DNA of 64,000 nt from Atopsyche davidsoni. Its lineage: Eukaryota; Arthropoda; Insecta; Trichoptera; Hydrobiosidae. The stretch covers positions 12,090,001 through 12,154,000 of the forward strand of contig JAILWY010000012.1 of NCBI GenBank assembly GCA_022113835.1, read 5' to 3'. A model generated the notes under the pieces. The model had not been told where the DNA came from, searched no databases, and worked only from the letters and a program-made list of their open reading frames with translations. The position numbers were made by a program, and so were the translations under genes. Shown in pieces: positions 12,600 through 24,177 of this stretch. Each line of letters opens with the position of its first letter. The stretch's first letter is position 1.

Positions 12600-12812
12600 A
12601 ATTTGCGTATCAGTTACTAAAATTTGTAGTGCGCCGGCCCTCGCACAGCGGCCGGCATTATCTCGCGCAATCTGCCCTGCCGACCAAGTTTGAATGGCCC
12701 CCATCGGATGTTGTCTGAGCCACCCGCCTGACCCGCGACCCCGCCATTTGGTTGCACTTAGTTTTGTTGCAGCAAATCTGTCGCACATGGCCGTGCGATT
12801 ATTCTGATACAA
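12600..12812. promoter_or_regulatory. Candidate regulatory island with a Pho/YY1-like site
   Basis: A compact GC-rich block (GCGCCGGCCCTCGCACAGCG near 12632) with CCCGCCATTTGG near 12740; GCCATTT is the core bound by YY1/Pleiohomeotic. The overlapping 76-codon minus-strand frame is open probably by chance: it has no signal peptide or motif, and AT-rich DNA follows directly. Confidence 0.3.
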
Positions 12813-13000
12813 CGTATATTTTTCGTGCCATCAATCGTATGGTTATCTAATTCTTTTTTTAGTGCCAAGGACGGTGAGTAACTCACTGATTTATCTTGAC
12901 ACAGCTTTACTAGTTCGGGTGCTGTTTTGGTTTTGCATGACTTGGATTTTTACCTGAATAACGCATATGCACCCATTTTTAAATAATATAATCTTTATAT

Positions 13001-13042
13001 ATCTTCATCATCATCTGGTACCTTTCCTCAGAAGAGGAAAGG
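13001..13042 (-). repeat. Short SINE-like tail (GATGATGATGAAG end)
   Basis: On the minus strand this reads CCTTTCCTCTTCTGAGGAAAGG followed by a GATGATGATGAAG tail. It resembles the tails at 47673-47713 and 49939-49995 (TCTGAGGAGAG followed by GAAGAAGAAG). The CCTTTCCTC/GAGGAAAGG part forms a 9-bp stem. Confidence 0.4.
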
Positions 13043-13609
13043 AATCTTTCAGAACATATATCTGTTCTAGTCGTTTTAGTTTGGCTGTACTCCCTATGTT
13101 AATTTAATTCTTTCAGTGCCTCTTTTAAATTAAATAAATATCCCTTATTTTTTTGCTTGTATGTATGTTATTTTGCTTTTAATCATGTATACGCTTAACA
13201 ATTTTTGTTACAACAGTCGAATTATCATCAATTTAAAACGTCATTGATGTTCAATGTTGTATTTATACATAAATATGATTTCAAAGGAACAACTTAACTA
13301 AAGTTAGGTCAGTTTTATATTTAATTTAATCATTGATCGCACTTGAAAAGCATTGATTCCTCCCTGCAATCATTGACACGAAAAACACCCTTGAAATATT
13401 TATCGATATTAAAAAAAAATCTTTAATAATTATATAAGCATTTTATAATTATTTTCAGATGTTAATATATTTTTAATAAAATTAATTCTGTATCTTTTAT
13501 TGATATCACGGAAATGCTATTATTTCACCAAGCTGTATTTCTCAACAGTGTAATAAATAATTACACTGCAATGTAAAATTTAATATTAAAAATGTTTGCG
13601 ATATAATTA

Positions 13610-13860
13610 ATGCGACAAATACGAGTGCGACTGGCTCGGATCCCATCCATTGACATGCACAAATGCTCGCCCAGCGGGTGGAACATTCCAGAATCGGCCT
13701 CAAGTTTTATGTATCAGCCCGAAGTTTGGGTCATTGTAGAAATGTTCTGCGGTTCAGATATTTTGATTTGAATGTTCCGGAGGGAATATTTATAATGACT
13801 TGGCTGCTGTATATATTAGAGGAACCTCCATCAATGCTACCCAAACGGGGGAAATAAATC
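13610..13860. promoter_or_regulatory. Candidate regulatory island
   Basis: Balanced composition from about 13625 to 13860. The segments GGAACATTCCAGAATCGG (13680) and, in the 16.3-kb island, GCGAATGTTCCAGAATTG share ATTCCAGAAT/GTTCCAGAAT cores, suggesting a common binding site. A 64-codon plus-strand frame here lacks domain features. Confidence 0.28.
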
Positions 13861-16250
13861 CAAGGTAAATTTGTAATTTTGGCCTATTTGGGCCAAAATT
13901 ATATTTATAGTTTTAAAACATATATTTATGTGGTTTAAAACTATAGCATGACATAAATAATATTAAACGTAGAAGATAATTGTGAATTTGTATATGATAA
14001 TACAAATATTTCTTACATTCATTTTGTCAAATCTGTTTTTGACAAAAATAAAATTATGCTTTTATTGAAAAAAAAATTGTACTATTTCATACATTAATGG
14101 TATCATAATAATCATGAAACAGAAAGTTCTTTACACTGAAATACAAATGAAAACATCAAAAACGAATTACCGATAAAATCTAACAGTTAATCAGTCAGTT
14201 TAATATCTTTTCAAAATTATCTGAAAAGAGTGGAATTCGTAATTTTTCTTAAGTGTGATTACATGATAATCATTCAAAATGATAAAAAAGTTGTATCATA
14301 AAAAATGTATAAATACAAAATATGTTAATATAATATATAAAAAATATAAAATATATATATATATTTTATAAAATACAAAACCTATAAAAAACAAAACGCA
14401 TAATAGAGTATCGACTAAAACAAAAATACTCTTAGCCAACAATTGTTTCCCCAAGAAAATCCGCTTCGGTAATATTTCTTTGTGCTGTCTAACATGTGTC
14501 TTATATTTGTGCAACATTGCTAAATATGGTGAAACATGTTTTACCTCCGATATGCATATTCATGTGCCTATATTCTGCTTAACTTAGCATTTCTAAGGTA
14601 CAGCGTATTCTATTCGAACCCTTGAAAACAGTCCCTTAAATACAGAAGCGAGGAAACTTCGGTACCGAGCAGGTAAGCGGAGAAAGATTGCCAATGCTTT
14701 TATAATATGTAAGAATACATATTTATTATAATATAATAGAGAGCCTTAAAAAGTGAATTATTAATTAGAATAATTTACGTAATATTTGTTGTTTCTATTA
14801 TTCTAAAAACTATAACTGTACAGCAGTTTTTACAGTAAGTACAGTTGTGTTGATTTGAAGGTTAAATCTTATACGGATAAATTCGACCATGCTGCGTAAA
14901 CTATGGTAGAAATATTAAGAATCAGTTTTTATAATATTCGATTATGTGTTGGACAAACAGTATAATATCTGTGCAGTATAAAAATATCAATATCTTGTAC
15001 AAAAGAAGCAACAAACATGGCACCGACAACATCAAAACGTGCGGCACGGCGTTATGAAGAAACAAAAGATAAAACCGGAGCAAAAATCGCCATCAAATAT
15101 GTCCTTATGTATGAAGTTTTTAGAGGGTACGAGCGCAGGGTATCGGGACACAATATTTCAGGCCAGTGGCGTAGGACTGAGCAGCTGGCCCATACGTGGA
15201 CACGTCCGGAGGCACATATAGGTCCAAGGCCCTCTCCGAATATTGAGTCGTGTCGACGACGCGAATTCGAGTTTATTTTGTTCGTTTGTGATGCAAGATG
15301 TAAAAAAATTATTTTGAGATCAGTAGTGATTTAAAGCATATTGACAATAAAAATACAATAATTAAATAAAGTAATCGCATTGTTGAATTTGTGACAGTAC
15401 AAAATTTGGCGAAACGCACAATTGTAAACTTTATATAAATATTTGATGCCGACATTGGTTTTGTTATAACATATACATTCTACATTGTAGAGTTTGAAAA
15501 ATATTTCATCGCAATATTCTTGGATTTTTAAATACAGAAGAAAAATTTCCAAAGAACGCTCTTAATTACTTATCTATAAAACGCTTAGAATTCTTGTATA
15601 ATAATTTATTCTACGTTTATATCCTAAATTTTTATAAATAACGGCCAGCAGGCTAAAAATATAAATTTTGGTGAAAATATTGAATATAAAAACTCGAAGG
15701 TATGTTCCACGTGGTCTCAGTTTGTGGAGTAAACGTGTAGCTGTAAGACAGTGCAAGTAGTAAAGTACAATGGCAATAAAATACATGCGATTTACAGGCA
15801 AACACAGAGATACATTACAGCAAAGTTCCTTGTAAGTTCCTCGCAAGTGGAGTAATGACTTCATTTGTGAGTGAATAGTTTAATATAACTCAGTTTTATT
15901 GTGCACTCGTAATTTAAGGATTTTATTAATTTGATAATCTCTAGTAAATAAGATGACGCTGTATTGTCAGCATATCTTATGTGTATTAACCGATATTTGT
16001 GAAAAATAATAAAATGAATTAATAAATATGAATAATTGAACTATAAGATTGTCAAACTTTAAATTAAACCGTCGACTATGGCTAACATATTGTGTTTTTA
16101 TTTTACAAGAAATGGAAGCTGATGAATTCCAATATAATTTCATTTATTTGCTATAGGAGATTTATATAAGAAAATGTCGCGTGGTTGACTTGCGGAAATA
16201 TATTATCAATGGTATCTTTTATGCGTGTATTTGCAAGAATTTTCAATTTA
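13861..16250. other. AT-rich non-coding stretch
   Basis: Holds a strongly A/T stretch with a TATATAT palindrome near 14340-14375 and one island at about 15010-15280 that coincides with a 105-codon open frame (listed separately). No other coding evidence was seen. Confidence 0.45.
15017..15334 (+). CDS. Doubtful 105-codon open frame, unrecognised
   Basis: The ATG at 15017 lies in a good animal start context (ACAAACATGG). The first 40 residues are charged (beginning MAPTTSKRAARRYEETKDK) and the end is hydrophobic and AT-rich. I recognise no domain, signal peptide or family. Composition changes from balanced to AT-rich within the frame, which argues against a real single-exon gene. It may be a conserved non-coding island that happens to be open. 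Kept because it is one of the few frames over 100 codons outside transposons. Confidence 0.12.
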   Translation: MAPTTSKRAARRYEETKDKTGAKIAIKYVLMYEVFRGYERRVSGHNISGQWRRTEQLAHTWTRPEAHIGPRPSPNIESCRRREFEFILFVCDARCKKIILRSVVI

Positions 16251-16259
16251 TTCCTCAGA

Positions 16260-16580
16260 ATTGAATTTAGTGCTGTAACCGGGCGTAGATTCCTCAGCCC
16301 GGCAGGAGCGAATGTTCCAGAATTGAAGCATAAAGTACTGCGAGCGCTGTAGTGGGGCTTCCTACGCTTTACGACTTTTCAAAATACTTTGACGGTGAAG
16401 TTATCTTAGCATAATGGTGAAGTTCCATGGCGGAGAGGACAAACATTGATTTTCGAAGCTCTGTTTACCCATATGGCGAATCATTTCGCCGAAGCGGAAA
16501 ATAGATGCTTATTAGCTTCGAGACAGGCTGATGTGTTTTTGTTTGGGGATGAAATAACAAACGCCTCATGGATCGTAATT
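16260..16580. promoter_or_regulatory. Candidate regulatory island
   Basis: Mixed-composition block with GGGCGTAGATTCCTCAGCCC near 16282, TTATCTTAGC (a GATA site), CCATATGGCGAATCATTTCG near 16471 and TGTTTACCC (a forkhead-like core). The open frame 16446-16670 has no recognisable protein features. Confidence 0.28.
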
Positions 16581-19500
16581 CACTTGATTATATCAGTAGT
16601 TTGCCGTGATATTTATAAACAATTTGCTTATTTATTTTATAAATTTATTAACACTTATAAATTTGTATAGCGTTTGTATTACGAAGTTGCTTTGATACTC
16701 ATTCACTAATAGTTGGTATCCGTTTTATTCTTGTAACATAAAATAGACACCAGCTTTACTTACCCGTTGTTACTGACAAATAAAAAATTGGGCTGATGTG
16801 CTATACTATAATATACCTCTCGTAGCCTTTTAAAAAATATAACTGCTTTTTATTTTAAATGTAATACAACTAAATTTACAGTAAATGTTACTCTTTGAAA
16901 TCACCAGGTTCTTACAATTTAACATTAATCTGGAACTGACGTTGAATAATTTTTAAAAAGCATTGACGGATTTAGAGTAATGCTCATATGTTAAGTTAAT
17001 ACTAATGAACATTGTTCTGTAATAAAATGATAGATTCACCAAATGAACCGTAAAAATACAAAGTCCTTCTCAATTTAGTACTTTAAATATGAAAATCTTA
17101 TTTTTTTGTTTATTTATTAAAAAATATAAGCTGTACAAACTTGTATAAATATTGGAGTTTGTTTTTTAAATGTAATTATAAAAAAAACATTTTATGTTAT
17201 CTAAAAGCTTTGCAAAAACATCAGCGTGTTATGACCTAAATAGTGAGAGTGGAGTTGTAACTGTCGTTGGGTTTTTGTTTGCTCTGCTGGCATAACTGGT
17301 CGCTGATTATTTAATTGAATTCAGATTCAAATTCCATTTCGCTACACCTTGTGTTATATTTGGCTTACAAATAAATCAGCAACTAACTGGTGACGGTTTT
17401 GACGACATACAAAAGTTTCATTCTGTCAATATTCTGATACTAATATAACAGGGAAAATACGGTTATTATTTTTAATTCTTCACATCTATACATATATATT
17501 TGAATAGACATATATTTAAAGTTTTTATTTAAATCCATATGTTTCATTTGATTTTATCATTCGAATTCATAAGAGTTCTTCATAAATTAAAAAAAGCTAT
17601 AAATAAAAATTTAAAACAGCAGGAAAATGATTTAAAGTTATAAAACATACCTAAGAAAAATACATATTGAATATATGTAAAGTGAAATTCAGAAAATGTA
17701 AAAGTGTGATGTTGAATGTAGACTGAACGACATGGCGTGTTGTTTTATGCAAATCTGATATTCTCAAAAGGATTATGTTTTACATTTAAATACAAAATAA
17801 AAAAAGTTACTGTTCAAAGTGACTACTAACATTTATGAGCCTTTTAAGTAAAAAAAATATCAAACGTATATTTATATCGCTCAAATGTGGTGGGCTACTC
17901 TGCGACGTGTCATAATTATAATGTATATATCAAAACCATTTTTTAGAATGTTTATATTTGTGACTCACTACGTTTGGAGTTATTCCAACTAATCAATATT
18001 TTTTGTCACCTGACGACACTAACATGACCACAAGACATTATTATAACAGAAAAGGGTTTATTGTTTATTTTTAAAGTACGTTTTTGATTGAGTTTTATTT
18101 CAATTTAAACACTTCATATTCATTTATATTAAAAACAATTAAATGAACGTGAGAACCAGGTTGGTTTGAGTAGTATTATTTTTAATCAGATTTATATACT
18201 AGATAAAGTGATATAATGTATTTATAGTAAAAGCGGTGACCTGTTGTTGACTTAAACCTGTTTTTTTAATGTACCATAAAAGCAAAGTAAATCCTGATCA
18301 ATTTTGTGAAATCGGTCATCAGAGAAGAAGTCGTAATTTATGTTGTTTTTTACTGACACAGTAGCGGGCGTGGGACCAACCCGAGTCTAGTATGAGTAAA
18401 AATTAAAGAAAACAACGGAGTCACGTAAAGTTGTGAGCTCTGACAAACTTTCCAGCGAAAATTCGCAAGACACTTTGATTTATACAGTCACACTGTCAGG
18501 AGAAGAACGAGAAACTCATGTGATATTTCACAATTTAAATTAAACAAAACATCAAAAGTAAATTCAACTTTTTGCATTGAAAAAGCAGGCTTTGTGAAAT
18601 TGTCAGTACTTGGTATATCACTTTACAGCGTTTTACAACTCTGCCATGAATAATTACATAATATAGAATATCTTGTTATTTGTCCTGAGAAACATACAAC
18701 TTTCCTATTACAAGTGTATTTTCAAAGCCTTACCATTATTTATCATTGATATTATTCATTAATAATTAAATATTATGTACTCTCCTTAAATATAGCATGA
18801 TATTCAAATTACATGGTAGTATTTATTCAAAGCTAAAAATAAACTTGTCCCTGTTACTAACCGGGTTACATGAAAAACGTATTACTTTGAAGTTCTGTCA
18901 CAAACGTTGTTGAGGCGAGATTTCAGTTATTTCTTTTTCTAGAGAGTTTTAATTTCGCAGTTTTTTTTATGAAACAGGAAAATCTTGTAAACACGAAACT
19001 TTATTTACAGTCAAACCAACAGGGACATACATACTAACTTAATAAGCTAAGACGGAAAAAGTCTAAAAATACAACATTAATATAAAATAACTAAAATGTT
19101 TGATGCACAAATTTAAAAAATATATTTATGTACGTTTTGAATTAAATGAATAATTATATAAATACAAAAACCGTGATACATCTTGTCTATGCAACATACT
19201 TACAAGTTTCAGAAAGTTCCTGTGAGTATTTTGGTACTGCCTTTTGAAATCTTAATGAAGTCTACCAACTGCTATGATATTCTTACAAAACGGATGAGAA
19301 GCTTTTATTGAATATTTTTAGAAATTCAATTCATGTAGGTAGTTCCATGACTACACGAAAACATTGTTTATTTTAAATAAGTACTTGTGAAATTTTAAGG
19401 TGAATTAAAATGTTGAATAAAATCATTTCAAAGCTCGGTAATATATATTTATGCATATATAAATAGTTTTTATGGTGATGAAACATATAACAATTATTAT

Positions 19501-19799
19501 TTAAAAAAATATATATTTAAAAATCGAATATCAGATTTTGGAATTATAATTTAATTAATTAAATTTAACTTATTAATTTTAACAGGACAAATTTTTGGTT
19601 GTGACAATTTGTAGAGCCATTAAGATATAAATAAAGTCAACTGCGAATTTCTGTAGCTGACAATCTCTTATAAAAAGCGTTGAGGCTTTCTATTAAAAAT
19701 ATCAGAACCCATCTGTTTTTGTTTTCTACGTAAAAGTTAGATAACAATAATAAATCAAATTCTCTGATTAATAGTGTGAATAAAACATGTGAAATGTGC
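16581..19799. other. AT-rich non-coding stretch
   Basis: No gene recognised. One island at about 18350-18520 carries GTAGCGGGCGTGGGACC and an imperfect inverted pair (CAGTCACACTGTCAG near 18485). The remainder is AT-rich. Confidence 0.45.
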
Positions 19800-20020
19800 G
19801 AAAGTGTGTAAATGCCTGACGCGCAGAACCGACGTGTGGCCGCACATAACTTGGTCCATTTATTCGATGTATTAGGTTAATCAGTCGGGATTAATTAATT
19901 ATTACTTCATTTCGGATTACTGCTCCGAGTCCTTAGCTAACTTTGTTCTGGAAGGTTCGAGAGATTTCCATCTTGATAACGAGTTAATGTTGTAAATTAT
20001 GCACGAGGACGTGAAGTGGG
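19800..20020. promoter_or_regulatory. Candidate regulatory island with clustered homeodomain sites
   Basis: Within 50 bp lie TTAATCA (about 19877), GGATTA (19888-19893), TTAATTAATTATTA (19891-19904) and GGATTA (19914-19919). GGATTA is the reverse of TAATCC, the site preferred by K50 homeodomains such as Otd, Bcd and Gsc; TAATTA is the generic Antp-class site. The surrounding block is GC-balanced and ends in further mixed sequence to about 20020. Confidence 0.35.
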
Positions 20021-20869
20021 TAACATATTTTTGGTAATGATAGTTTACATTTACATTTATGAATTTATTTTAAATACAATGTTAGATATTCATATTCTTG
20101 GTGCTATAGTTCATTTGAAACCTTGGTTGATAAATATTCGGTATTAAAATTTTGTTAAAAAATGAACTTGAAACTTTTTTGAAGCCCATGAAGTACCAAT
20201 TTCACTTAAATTAACCGTATTTACATACTGGGAGCAAATGGAAAGATGTATAAATATCTTTTTTATAATAAAAAGCAAAATCTTGCGCTATACTCACATC
20301 TAATTTTTAGTTTTATTTATTTAACTGGTAATTTAATTATTATTCCCTATTGCGTAAGCGTTTTGTTAATGTATTTATCTAAGCTTAAATTAAAAAAATA
20401 TTGATTCGGTGAAAGCAAATACGTTTTACAATATTTATGGAGTTGTGATGATCGTTAAATATAACATTTTAGTTCCTAATTGTGATTTACGGAAATATAT
20501 TATTTTTAATGGATAATTTCACAAAATAATGAAAATAATGGAAAAGTTTTAGGTTGTATAAAAAAATCAGTTGTATAAATTTAAAAGCCTATTTAAAAAT
20601 ATTATGAGGGAAATGGGAGGGAATTTTTTCCACAAATTTCTCTCAGATTTTATGTCACGAATAAGTTCTTTGGCGTGTGGAAAATCGTTCGCTGCTATAA
20701 AGCTATAATTCCCTACACGTAAAATCAATAATCTTAAAAGCAATTCGTTAAGCTGTAAAATCATCCAACTATTCAAGCGACAAATTTATTCCAACACAAA
20801 CACAGATATAAAAAAGATAACATGCGACAGCCTGATTACGTAATGAAATTCAAATGTGAAACCTCATGA
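20021..20869. other. AT-rich non-coding stretch
   Basis: No coding or RNA gene recognised. The 69-codon minus-strand frame at 20567-20776 has no domain and ordinary AT-rich content. Confidence 0.45.
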
Positions 20870-21260
20870 AAATTGTACGTACAACGATGAAGTATTTATT
20901 TCATTGGATTGCCTTGATCCGTATACGGGAATGTATAAAGTCACGTATAATCCGGAATTGAATTATAGCGGTAGCGATTCAGGATGGGCGAGTGTTAACA
21001 CGACGGAGCTATTTTAGTCTTCAGATATAATTTCAGTTTTTGTATGAATTGAATCGGACTCTGCAGTCCCCTCAAAACACATTTGAATAATTTATGCACG
21101 AAACTTCAAAGGGGCCGTGGCTTTAATCGCATGTATCTGCGCGGACTCGTCGAAATATTAAAATTTATACCAGAGACACGCTTGTATCGCTTTATTTGAA
21201 TTGTGCTGTGGCCGCCGGGTGATAAGCATTGTTGACTGGCAACGTTTTTAATTTGATTGC
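20870..21260. promoter_or_regulatory. Candidate regulatory island
   Basis: About 390 bp of balanced sequence with GATTACGTAATG (a bZIP/PAR-like TTACGTAA core), GGATTGCC, AATTTATGCACG, GGGGCCGTGGC and GGCCGCCGGGTGATAAG. No open frame with protein features is present. Confidence 0.32.
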
Positions 21261-22849
21261 GACTTTGTGTGTTTAGGAGTACAATGTGCTTTTATGCTAT
21301 TTGTTTTCAAACATTTTTTGTCATATTAAAAATGGGATTATAAATAGAATGCTTTTATATTCAATGTATGTGGTCAATTGTTAAAAGTGAGCAAATCGAA
21401 TAGATTATTTATAATTTCATAGTTTTGTTATTAACTAACTTTTAGTGATATCATGAAACAATTTTTTTTCATGATAATCAAAAACGTAATTTAGATTGAT
21501 TCGAATACTCTATTTTCCTTTTAAATGATTTTTAACTTCAATCAATGAACGGTATTGATTTATTGTTAAAAATTGGTATGTTTGTTGTGTCCTTGATTAA
21601 GAGGTTTTCGGTTTGATTCTAGCAGGAGAATCCCAATCTAAGATAATTAGGAGCATACCCGGTCTGATTTCCGTAAAAGACATTATACTGACATTGCCAA
21701 TACAAATATTTTTTTTATAATAATTATTTTAATCAGCTTTTCGATTTGAGCGTTATTATTTGAATATTAACGCTCATTTTTTTAAAACGCATATAAAATA
21801 TTAAAAAAAACTTCCAAGACTTAAAAGTTTTCCAAGGTTTTTTCTGATCCTCTAAAAACATAATTACATACAATTTATTTCTTTAAAACCGATTCTGCCA
21901 AAGTAAGTGTTCCATTGTTTTAACATACTCTCGAAAGCCTATAATTTTTTTAATTGAAGCTTTATACGCCACTTAAGTCAGATTTGTAAATGCCAATCAA
22001 AATTTGTTCAATTATAGAAAACCGAGGTTATTACACACCCTAACTGGCAGCCAACACTTTTACGACCCCAATACACGCGATTGATTAACTAATTTACGTC
22101 ATACACACCAACATTCTGATGTGATTAGATACAGTGATGTCCAAATATCTCCACTGCACATATCTGACTCAGGAATGATGGAATGTGAATATTAACTTAT
22201 AGTATTGTATAAAAGCTTTCTGATATCCGAATCAATAAACTGACATAACAACAATTTTTCAATCATTTGTGGACTTTCTTTATGACTTTTGACTGCTAAA
22301 ATACTTTGATACTAAAATTTAATTAAATTTGTTGATGACAAATAATTCTTAATGTTTTTATTGTGTAGTTATTTATGGAATCACCACAAAACTCACTTTA
22401 TCGAAACTTCAATTAGATAGTAGACAACCACCAGTAATTAAAGTACCGTCCCTCTGATCCAAAAAAATGATGTCTAATGGTAACATAAGCCAAGGTCTAG
22501 GGCCACATTTATAAATACGGGGATTCGAACTTTTTATGAACAACGCTGTCTAGATTGGATGAGTAATAAAAAAAAGTTGTTTATAGAGTAAAACCAACTA
22601 TGGTACTACTAACCAACTACGGACTACCAACTTGAATAAATTGTAGTAACCGTTTCTTGAACTCCTTTGACAAATAACGACACAATTTTAACTAACCTAG
22701 TTTAGGGATCTCAGTTCCAATGTCACGAGACCAATGTTGATGCTAGTAATGTATATCATATAATTACAAAATGTATATTTTATTCTTTAAAACAGGTTTA
22801 AAAAATTTAACATTGAGTGATCTTTGAATTCTGACAATGAATCGTTTAC
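21261..22849. other. AT-rich non-coding stretch
   Basis: No gene recognised. Around 22500-22640 the word ACCAACTA and related forms recur (AAACCAACTATGG, AACCAACTACGG, ACCAACTTG), suggesting a small decayed tandem duplication. GGGGATTCGAACT at about 22519 resembles a Pol III B box but has no matching A box. Confidence 0.4.
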
Positions 22850-23110
22850 AGATAACAATGCTCGCGCATGCCGGGGCTGGTGGCATTTGTAACTGAGAAC
22901 GCAAAGAAAGCCCTCAGTCGTTCTCGCGAACAACAAAATCAATTCTACCTTAGATTTATCAGGCCAAATGGCGTGTGCCATGCCGCGGCGCTTTGAAAAG
23001 ATCTCTAGTGGCATTGATATTTGTTAGCCGGAGAGTATTTACGAGTTCGCCGAAACTGGTTCGGAAAAAATCTCAATTTTACTGGAAATCTAGAGGCGTG
23101 TCTCATCTAA
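22850..23110. promoter_or_regulatory. Candidate regulatory island
   Basis: Balanced block with CGCATGCCGGGGCTGGTGGC, TTATCAGGCC (GATA), GCCAAATGGCGTGTGCCATG and GCCGCGGCGC. The 75-codon minus-strand frame (22787-23014) has no recognised domain. Confidence 0.28.
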
Positions 23111-23589
23111 CGCAAAAATAAGCCTTCCTGGAATATTCGGGTTACAAAAATCAAAACAAATTAGAAAAAATAAATAAGTGGTTTACTATGTTTCATTCAT
23201 TTTGTAAATAACGATAATTTTATCAGAGTGATCAAATATTGTAATATTTTTAATTATTTATTATAAATTTTTTAATGAAAGTATACTTCTTCTGCGTTTT
23301 AGCCGCTAAATAAATGTATCAGTTAATAAGGCTGTATATTTTTGTATCTTTATTCGATAAAAGCAATCATAACTGCAATAAATTTTAACTAGGTTACTTA
23401 GATTGTTTTTTTTTTTTTAACTAAATGACTTTTTCTTGTGTTGTCTTGATAATTTATACAAAGTGATAATTTATTTTAAGTGATTTAAAAGTATTTTTAA
23501 AAATGTATGTATTTTTTTTTGTAGGTTAAATTAGTATGGCTTAAAGTAGTTATCCTATTTTTTTGAGCTTTTTAAATATGGAGTATTAC

Positions 23590-23940
23590 ATATCGAAACT
23601 TCGTGGTTGTTGCGTTTAGTGTTGGTTGCGGCAGTGTGCAAATGGCCTTCCGAGTCTGTTACGCACAAGGACCCAGCAAGCAGCAGGCAGGGTAAACAGT
23701 AATAGGCAGAATGAAGTATACGGAGAGTAATGTTTGCTAAGATTGTTTCTCACGTCTCTCGGATCGCAACTTCCCCGGCATAGGGAGTACCTGGTACAAA
23801 AATTCAATTTGGACACACCGGCGGCGCGGCTGCCGTTTGTTCCTCCTCTCGCGAGACAGCCTCGCGAGAGGAGCACGCCCGCCCCTAATGAAGTAATCCC
23901 TCAGCACTCAATTCCATGGGATAACATCTATGCCCGCAAT
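23590..23940. promoter_or_regulatory. GC-rich island with a perfect CpG-rich hairpin
   Basis: Open frames on both strands (76-86 codons) overlap here, but neither shows a known motif, and overlap on both strands indicates open GC-rich DNA rather than a gene. The block includes ACCGGCGGCGCGGC near 23818 and the hairpin at 23843-23873. Confidence 0.28.
23843..23873. repeat. 13-bp perfect inverted repeat
   Basis: The left arm CTCCTCTCGCGAG (23843-23855) and right arm CTCGCGAGAGGAG (23861-23873) pair perfectly around a 5-nt loop ACAGC. Each arm contains TCTCGCGAGA, the known promoter motif recognised in animals by ZBTB33/Kaiso-class or similar factors; whether that matters here is inference. Confidence 0.65.
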
Positions 23941-23999
23941 TTACAAGGTTACCATTTTTTTTAAACATCGCCTGGATTATCGGGATCAAATATTTCATT

Positions 24000-24177
24000 T
24001 TAAAAATGGATATTTTCAGTTTCGTTTAGTCATGCATCTGATGATGACCTGGTGTATAAGGTCGAAACTAGTTATGCAAAATAATTCTAATAAACTCACA
24101 GTGAAGATATAAATAAAAAGTTATTGTTTATCATTATAATAATGGATCTTCACCATTCAAATGCCTTGTCCCTCAAC
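24000..24177 (+). repeat. Dispersed repeat carrying a hammerhead-like motif (Penelope/retrozyme-type)
   Basis: From about 24025 to 24177 this sequence matches, on the opposite strand, 49690-49830. Shared words include GGTCGAAACTAGT, CTAATAAACTC/TATAATAAACTC, AAAAAGTTA, TGGATCTTCACCA and CAAATGCCTTGTCCCTCAAC. The unit contains CTGATGATGACC...GGTCGAAAC, a pattern that recurs in arthropod Penelope-like and small circular-RNA retroelements with hammerhead ribozymes. No reverse transcriptase is present. The start is not sharply defined. Confidence 0.55.
24033..24078 (+). ncRNA. Hammerhead-ribozyme-like motif with minimal stem III
   Basis: Seen: stem I TGCAT (24033-24037) with ATGCA (24074-24078), 5 of 5 paired. 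Core box CTGATGA (24038-24044). Stem II GACCT (24046-24050) with AGGTC (24059-24063) around an 8-nt loop. Core box GAAA (24064-24067). A tiny stem III (AC with GT, loop TA) ends at GTT (24071-24073), a permitted NUH cleavage triplet. Known: these boxes and their order define type-I hammerheads, and very short stem III is typical of Penelope-like and retrozyme hammerheads. One oddity is the unpaired T45 between CTGATGA and stem II. Activity is not shown and may depend on dimerisation. Confidence 0.5.

Noticed and set aside
14340..14376. TATATAT palindrome as a structural element
   Set aside because: Simple AT-rich sequence, expected by chance here.
22515..22530. B-box-like GGGGATTCGAACT
   Set aside because: No A box at the correct distance and no cloverleaf.
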